In this document: positions 52,571 through 56,252 of the stretch, piece by piece
How positions within the stretch are numbered: position 1 is the first letter of the stretch
Layout of the letters: each line of letters opens with the position of its first letter
DNA from: Oceanicaulis sp.
GTDB lineage: Bacteria; Pseudomonadota; Alphaproteobacteria; Caulobacterales; Maricaulaceae
Assembly (NCBI GenBank): GCA_028280165.1
Contig: JANQMI010000094.1
Span: forward strand, 1 to 56,252
Length of the DNA: 56,252 nucleotides
Reading direction: 5' to 3'
Position numbers and translations under genes: made by a program
The notes under the pieces: model-generated
Told to the model about the DNA's origin: nothing
Databases searched by the model: none
Seen by the model: only the letters and a program-made list of their open reading frames with translations

Positions 52571-54199
52571 TTAGCCCAGTGCGGCTATGCTCGGCGCTGC
52601 ACCGTAAAAGGTCTTCAGCACCGCCTGATTGCTCTCATCATACAGGTAAAGGGCCAGGTCGTCGGTCTTCACCGAACCGCTGAGGATCAAAACTGCAGCC
52701 CCATGGCGTGAGCCGCGCGTGTCGGACTGCCAGAGCACAGCGTTCGCGCGCGAATAGAAGGCCAGATTGCCATCGCCCTGAATAATCAGGCGGCCGGGCA
52801 GGGTGTCCGGGCGCAGATCGATTTCGGGAAGGGCCGACCATAAGGGTGTTTCGGGATGGTGCGGGTCGATCAGCCGTGGCCCGAAATCAGGATCATTGAT
52901 CAGCGTGGCGCTGCCATCGAAGGCCGAGATCGACTGCCCGGCCACCAGGAATCGCCCGCGCGCATCATCCAGCCGGTTCATCGGCGTCATCTCGCCGGCA
53001 ATCGGCGTGCGCATCAGGTTCTCGATCGTGGCTTGGGGCCAGTCAAAGCGGTCCGCCTGACCCAGGGCCAGCAGATAGGTGAGCTTGGTCTGAACCGCGG
53101 GGCCGGACATGTCATAGGTGCTCACGCATCCGCAATCGGCCAGCCACGCCCCGGCGGCATAAGCGGTGGAGTTGACCATGCCGGAAATCACCTGTGTGCC
53201 AGACGCGATCACCGTGCCGCTGTCATGGGCGGCTTTGAGGACCTTAAAGACCGCCCCGGACTGAGGGTCGTCCGGATTGCCGGACGGAAAATTGCCTTCG
53301 CCATAATTGACCAGATAGAGCCCGTGCGCGTGCCCAACCCCTTTCAGTGTGCCGTCCAGCGCGCTGGCCAACAGGCTTTGTCCCTGTGACGCGCTATAGG
53401 CCGCCGGATGGGCGACAAAGTCGACAATGGTCACCGCGTCGAGCCGATCGGACAAATAGGCGAGCTGGTCTTGAAGGGCGCAGAGCGCCGCCGGGGTGTC
53501 GAGGGTGAGATCCGGATGGATGGGCGGGGCGATCAGCAGGCGGTTTTTCACCGTCAGCTCAATGCCCATTTCCGCCACAACCGGATAGTTGGGCGAGGTA
53601 AAGGCATCAAACTCGGTGGCGTTCGTTTTCAGGGTACGATTGCCGCGCATCAGGTCGTCGTTAAAGAACAGACCCACCTGGGACAGCCCGGCCCGGATGC
53701 ATTCGATCGAGCCCAGCACATTGCGGATGGCGTCGGTATTATAGCGCAGGGACAAAGACTTAGAGCCTTCGGCCTGGTAGAAGAGCGGAGCTTGCGATCC
53801 CGTCAGGATGACCGGCTTCGACAGCTGAGCCTCAATCTGACCGGCCGCATTCAAGCCGGTGAGCAGGAAGGACAGCGCCGCCGCGCTCCAGGCCATGGTG
53901 TCTGTGCCATGCAGAATTAAAAAGCCATCGACGCTGGCATAGGTGGTGGTGTCGCCCGGCTCGCCAATCACCGATTTTGCGATGCGGGCCCAGTCCGAGG
54001 GTTCCAGATTGGTACTGTCCAGGCTTGGGTCAAAGGCTTCATAGACGAGGGTGATGGACGGGTAGCGTTCAGCAATGATGGGCACCATGAAGCGGTCAAA
54101 GGCGTCTTCAAACGCCGCCGCCGGTAACGGGGTGAGGGGATCGCCCACGCACCCAATCGTGCCACCGGTATAGATGACTTTCAGAGTGAATGGTCTCAT
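52571..54199 (-). CDS. L-asparaginase fused to a B-type lectin-like C-terminus, 542 aa
   Basis: ATG 54199 gives MRPFTLKVIYTGGTIGCVGD, with the first catalytic Thr of TGGTIG at 11-16; the second motif is LILHGTDTMAWSAAALSF. Further asparaginase signatures: KPVILTGSQAPLFY, RYNTDAIRNVL, GNRTLKTNATEFDAF. At about residues 460-540 the chain has a beta-prism lectin-like pattern (RLIIQGDGNLAFYSRANAVLWQSDT), resembling the Q-x-D-G-N-L-x-x-Y motif. Catalyses Asn to Asp plus ammonia. Fusion with a lectin module is unusual. Cytoplasmic start: no signal peptide visible. Confidence 0.8.
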   Translation of the reverse strand: MRPFTLKVIYTGGTIGCVGDPLTPLPAAAFEDAFDRFMVPIIAERYPSITLVYEAFDPSLDSTNLEPSDWARIAKSVIGEPGDTTTYASVDGFLILHGTDTMAWSAAALSFLLTGLNAAGQIEAQLSKPVILTGSQAPLFYQAEGSKSLSLRYNTDAIRNVLGSIECIRAGLSQVGLFFNDDLMRGNRTLKTNATEFDAFTSPNYPVVAEMGIELTVKNRLLIAPPIHPDLTLDTPAALCALQDQLAYLSDRLDAVTIVDFVAHPAAYSASQGQSLLASALDGTLKGVGHAHGLYLVNYGEGNFPSGNPDDPQSGAVFKVLKAAHDSGTVIASGTQVISGMVNSTAYAAGAWLADCGCVSTYDMSGPAVQTKLTYLLALGQADRFDWPQATIENLMRTPIAGEMTPMNRLDDARGRFLVAGQSISAFDGSATLINDPDFGPRLIDPHHPETPLWSALPEIDLRPDTLPGRLIIQGDGNLAFYSRANAVLWQSDTRGSRHGAAVLILSGSVKTDDLALYLYDESNQAVLKTFYGAAPSIAALG

Positions 54200-54366
54200 C
54201 GCCTGCGCGCCCTGCCTGATGCCAAACCCGGACCGAACGGTACGCCGCAAGTGCGGTTCCCGCCAGCGGATTTGCAGTCAGGCCCGGCCAATTGGGTTCA
54301 AACCCGGCGGCCTGCATCCCGCCTCTCGCCAGTGCGTTCAGATTGCGCTAAACAGCGAAGCTCGGC

Positions 54367-54440
54367 GCGGGTATAGTTCAACGGTAGAACGTCAGCCTTC
54401 CAAGCTGAATATGTCGGTTCGATTCCGTCTACCCGCTCCA
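54367..54440 (+). tRNA. tRNA-Gly (UCC)
   Basis: GCGGGTA acceptor, D-arm TTCAACGGTAGAA, anticodon loop CTTCCAA with TCC, T-arm TCGGTTCGATTCCG and encoded CCA; 74 bases. The 3' flank carries the same repeat elements as the tRNA-Tyr locus. Confidence 0.97.
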
Positions 54441-54447
54441 ATTTTCC

Positions 54448-54543
54448 TGTCCTCCTTCGCGCCCGCTCAGTCGGGCGCAACGACAGCCCCCTCACCAAGC
54501 TTAACCGGTCCAGACCGTGGCTAAGCTCTTGCGGCGTTGCGCA
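54448..54543. repeat. Dispersed repeat R4, copy b (behind tRNA-Gly)
   Basis: About 96 bases, homologous to 48735-48831: TGTCCTCC, GTCGGGCGC, GACAGCCCCCTCA, GCTAAGCTCTTG, CGTTG in the same order. It starts eight bases after the tRNA. Confidence 0.7.
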
Positions 54544-54573
54544 TTTTTACCCTACGCCTGCTATCAAAACCCT

Positions 54574-54657
54574 CTCTTCCCCGACGCAGGTCGGGGGCCA
54601 GAGCTATTAAACGCGGCACTTGATGATCTCTGGGTCCCGACCTGCGTCGGGAAAGAG
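54574..54657. repeat. Palindromic intergenic element R1, copy b
   Basis: 30-base arms 54574-54603 and 54628-54657 with a 24-base loop, nearly identical arms to copy a (49035-49118). The 305-base gap between tRNA-Gly and the flavoprotein gene holds R4 and R1 only. Confidence 0.85.
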
Positions 54658-54745
54658 AGAGGAGAGGGGGCAGGAGCCTTCCCCCTCCTCAAGCCGAGCG
54701 GCCCCCACCTTGCGCTTCTGCGCCCACCCCGCTACGCCACGCGCC

Positions 54746-55945
54746 ATGACACACACCCTTCCGTCCAAGGTTGATGCGCTGGTGATTGGGGCTGGCGCTG
54801 CGGGCCTGTTTTTTGGTGCGCGGTTCGGCGCGCGCGGGCGGTCGGTTTTGGTGCTCGATCATGCCAAGAAGCCGGCGGAGAAGGTTCGGATTTCCGGGGG
54901 CGGGCGGTGCAATTTCACCAATATGCAAACCGAGGCGTCGCGCTTCATTTCCGAGAACCCGCATTTCGCTAAGTCCGCCCTGGCGCGCTATACGCCGTGG
55001 GATTTCTGTGACTTGATGGCCCGGCACGGCCTGACCTGGCATGAAAAAACGCTGGGCCAGCTCTTCTGCGATCAGAAATCAGGCGCGGTGATTCAAATGC
55101 TTTTGGATGAGCTGGCCGCCGCAGGTGGTGAGCTCCGGCTCCAGACTGAGATCAAACGCGTTGAGAAAACCGCGGATGGGTTTTTGGTGCACACCAGCGC
55201 CGCTACGGTGCTGGCACGGCGTCTGGTGGTGGCCAGTGGGGGATTGTCGATCCCCAAAATGGGCGCGACCGGATTTGCCTATGATTTGGCCCGCCAATTC
55301 GGCCTGAAGGTGATTGAAACGCGCGCTGCGCTCGTGCCCTTCACGTTTGAAGGCGAGGATAAGGATCAGTTCGCCTCGATCTCCGGCGTTGCCTGTGACG
55401 TCCGGGCGCGATCTGAGGGGGCCAGCTTTGATGAAGCGGCGCTCTTCACCCATCGCGGCTTGTCCGGTCCTGCGATTTTGCAGATTTCCTCTTACTGGCA
55501 TCCGGGGGGGACGATTGAGCTGGATCTGTTTGGCGGTGGTGATGGCCTGGCCCAGCTTCAGGCGCTGAAGGCGGACCACCCCATGAAGTCGCTCTCCAGC
55601 GCTCTGGAATCACTGTGGCCCAAGCGCCTGGTGGATTTGCTTGCGGGGCGCGCTTTGGTGCCCAGCCTGCCGCGCCTGGCCGATGTCAGTCACACAAGGC
55701 TGGCAGACATTGCCGCCGCCTTATCGCACTGGCAGCTGAAACCGGCCGGAACCGAGGGCTATCGCACCGCCGAGGTGACGGCCGGCGGGATCGACACCGC
55801 CGCGCTGTCGTCGAAAACCCTGGAAGCCGGGGCTGTGCCGGGCCTCTATTTTATCGGCGAGTGTGTGGACGTGACCGGTTGGCTCGGCGGCTATAATTTC
55901 CAATGGGCCTGGGCCAGCGCCCATGCGGCCGCCCACGCCGACTAG
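54746..55945 (+). CDS. NAD(P)/FAD-dependent oxidoreductase, HI0933/YhiN family
   Basis: ATG 54746; 399 residues. The start LVIGAGAAGLFFGARFGARG is the dinucleotide-binding GxGxxG; KKPAEKVRISGGGRCNFTNM is a family signature; then SGGLSIPKMGATGFAYDLARQFG and the C-terminal GGIDTAALSSKTLEAGAVPGLYFIGECVDVTGWLGGYNFQWAWASG-like motif. Function of the family is poorly known; BaiN-type. Upstream in-frame codons read through repeat R1 and are not used. Confidence 0.88.
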   Translation: MTHTLPSKVDALVIGAGAAGLFFGARFGARGRSVLVLDHAKKPAEKVRISGGGRCNFTNMQTEASRFISENPHFAKSALARYTPWDFCDLMARHGLTWHEKTLGQLFCDQKSGAVIQMLLDELAAAGGELRLQTEIKRVEKTADGFLVHTSAATVLARRLVVASGGLSIPKMGATGFAYDLARQFGLKVIETRAALVPFTFEGEDKDQFASISGVACDVRARSEGASFDEAALFTHRGLSGPAILQISSYWHPGGTIELDLFGGGDGLAQLQALKADHPMKSLSSALESLWPKRLVDLLAGRALVPSLPRLADVSHTRLADIAAALSHWQLKPAGTEGYRTAEVTAGGIDTAALSSKTLEAGAVPGLYFIGECVDVTGWLGGYNFQWAWASAHAAAHAD

Positions 55946-56147
55946 CCCTTTGGAGCCGGCGTTGGACGTAGGCCTGACCGGGCCGCAACTGACAGCTGCC
56001 AGATTCTTGGGCGCAAAGGCCTTGCCATTGCCGTAACACGGCGGTATGCCCCCCGCTCATAAATCCAAGGGCTGTGCTGGCGCTTCTCCGGACCCGGAGC
56101 GTCGTCAGCTGGCCCAAATGAAGTCTACAGCGCGAGGGTCCATCATC

Positions 56148-56252
56148 ATGGCCAAGGAAAAGTTTGAGCGTAATAAGCCGCATGCGAATATCGGCACGAT
56201 TGGTCACGTTGACCATGGTAAGACGACGCTGACGGCAGCGATCACCAAGTTT
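56148..56252 (+). CDS. tuf: Elongation factor Tu, 5' end
   Basis: [20 protein letters not shown] with the P-loop GHVDHGKT at 19-26; 35 codons are visible and the window ends in the GTPase domain. It carries aminoacyl-tRNA to the ribosome. GAGGG lies about ten bases upstream. The neighbour is a flavoprotein rather than fusA or rpsJ, so this may be a second tuf copy, or a separated one (inference). Confidence 0.97.
   Translation, partial: MAKEKFERNKPHANIGTIGHVDHGKTTLTAAITKF

Overview
The window is alphaproteobacterial chromosome (high GC, HK97/lambda-type alpha phage genes, Caulobacterales/Maricaulales-like housekeeping genes; the exact genus is an inference) carrying most of an integrated lambda-like siphophage. 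The prophage fills about 1-36830 and stops at a tRNA-Thr gene whose 3' end faces it. No integrase is present, so the left end and attL should lie beyond base 1.

Phage layout. 1-2063 is a leftward operon of five genes, two of them built from tandem repeats, driven by a promoter with an operator in its spacer. 2226-2948 is a LexA/CI-type repressor. Four near-identical 16-bp palindromes sit at the two flanking control regions. 3037-7141 is the rightward early/replication module: small conserved phage proteins, a degenerate HNH-like protein, DnaB helicase and a helix-turn-helix initiator whose gene contains 22-bp iterons (candidate origin). 7141-7791 is a NusG-like protein, followed by a promoter-like TTGACA and about 430 bases of gene-free sequence full of hairpins and long-range pairings. 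This looks like an antiterminator plus structured RNA target or leader, and is the most interesting feature here. 8245-11957 holds small genes, a second regulator with its own operators and a lectin-like structural protein. 12093-20451 is packaging, head and tail tube in lambda order: Nu1, A, W, portal, protease-capsid fusion, decoration, FII, U, V, and G/GT with a -1 frameshift at an A9 run. 20474-22462 is an accessory cassette inserted between the tail chaperone and the tape measure. 22499-31551 is the tail tip and fibre. 32323-33520 is lysis (DUF5675-type protein, small membrane protein, 3TM holin). 33517-36684 is a leftward accessory cassette (zinc-ribbon protein, small protein, XRE regulator, unknown protein, TPR membrane protein) ending beside the tRNA.

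Chromosome 36833-56252: tRNA-Thr, amino-acid permease, ATP-grasp enzyme, metG, RidA-family protein, DUF819 transporter, a 26-codon ORF with a perfect anti-Shine-Dalgarno match, AidB-like acyl-CoA dehydrogenase, a beta-helix adhesion-like protein, a TrmH/RlmB-type rRNA methyltransferase, tRNA-Tyr, an L,D-transpeptidase, a DUF305-LVIVD protein, an asparaginase fused to a lectin-like tail, tRNA-Gly, a flavoprotein and the start of tuf. Two tRNA loci are followed by the same families of palindromic intergenic repeats.

How the phage parts should work together: the repressor holds the leftward and rightward early promoters through the shared palindromes; induction gives DnaB and initiator for replication from the iterons; the NusG-like protein would then let polymerase run through the structured leader into the 25-kb rightward structural block.
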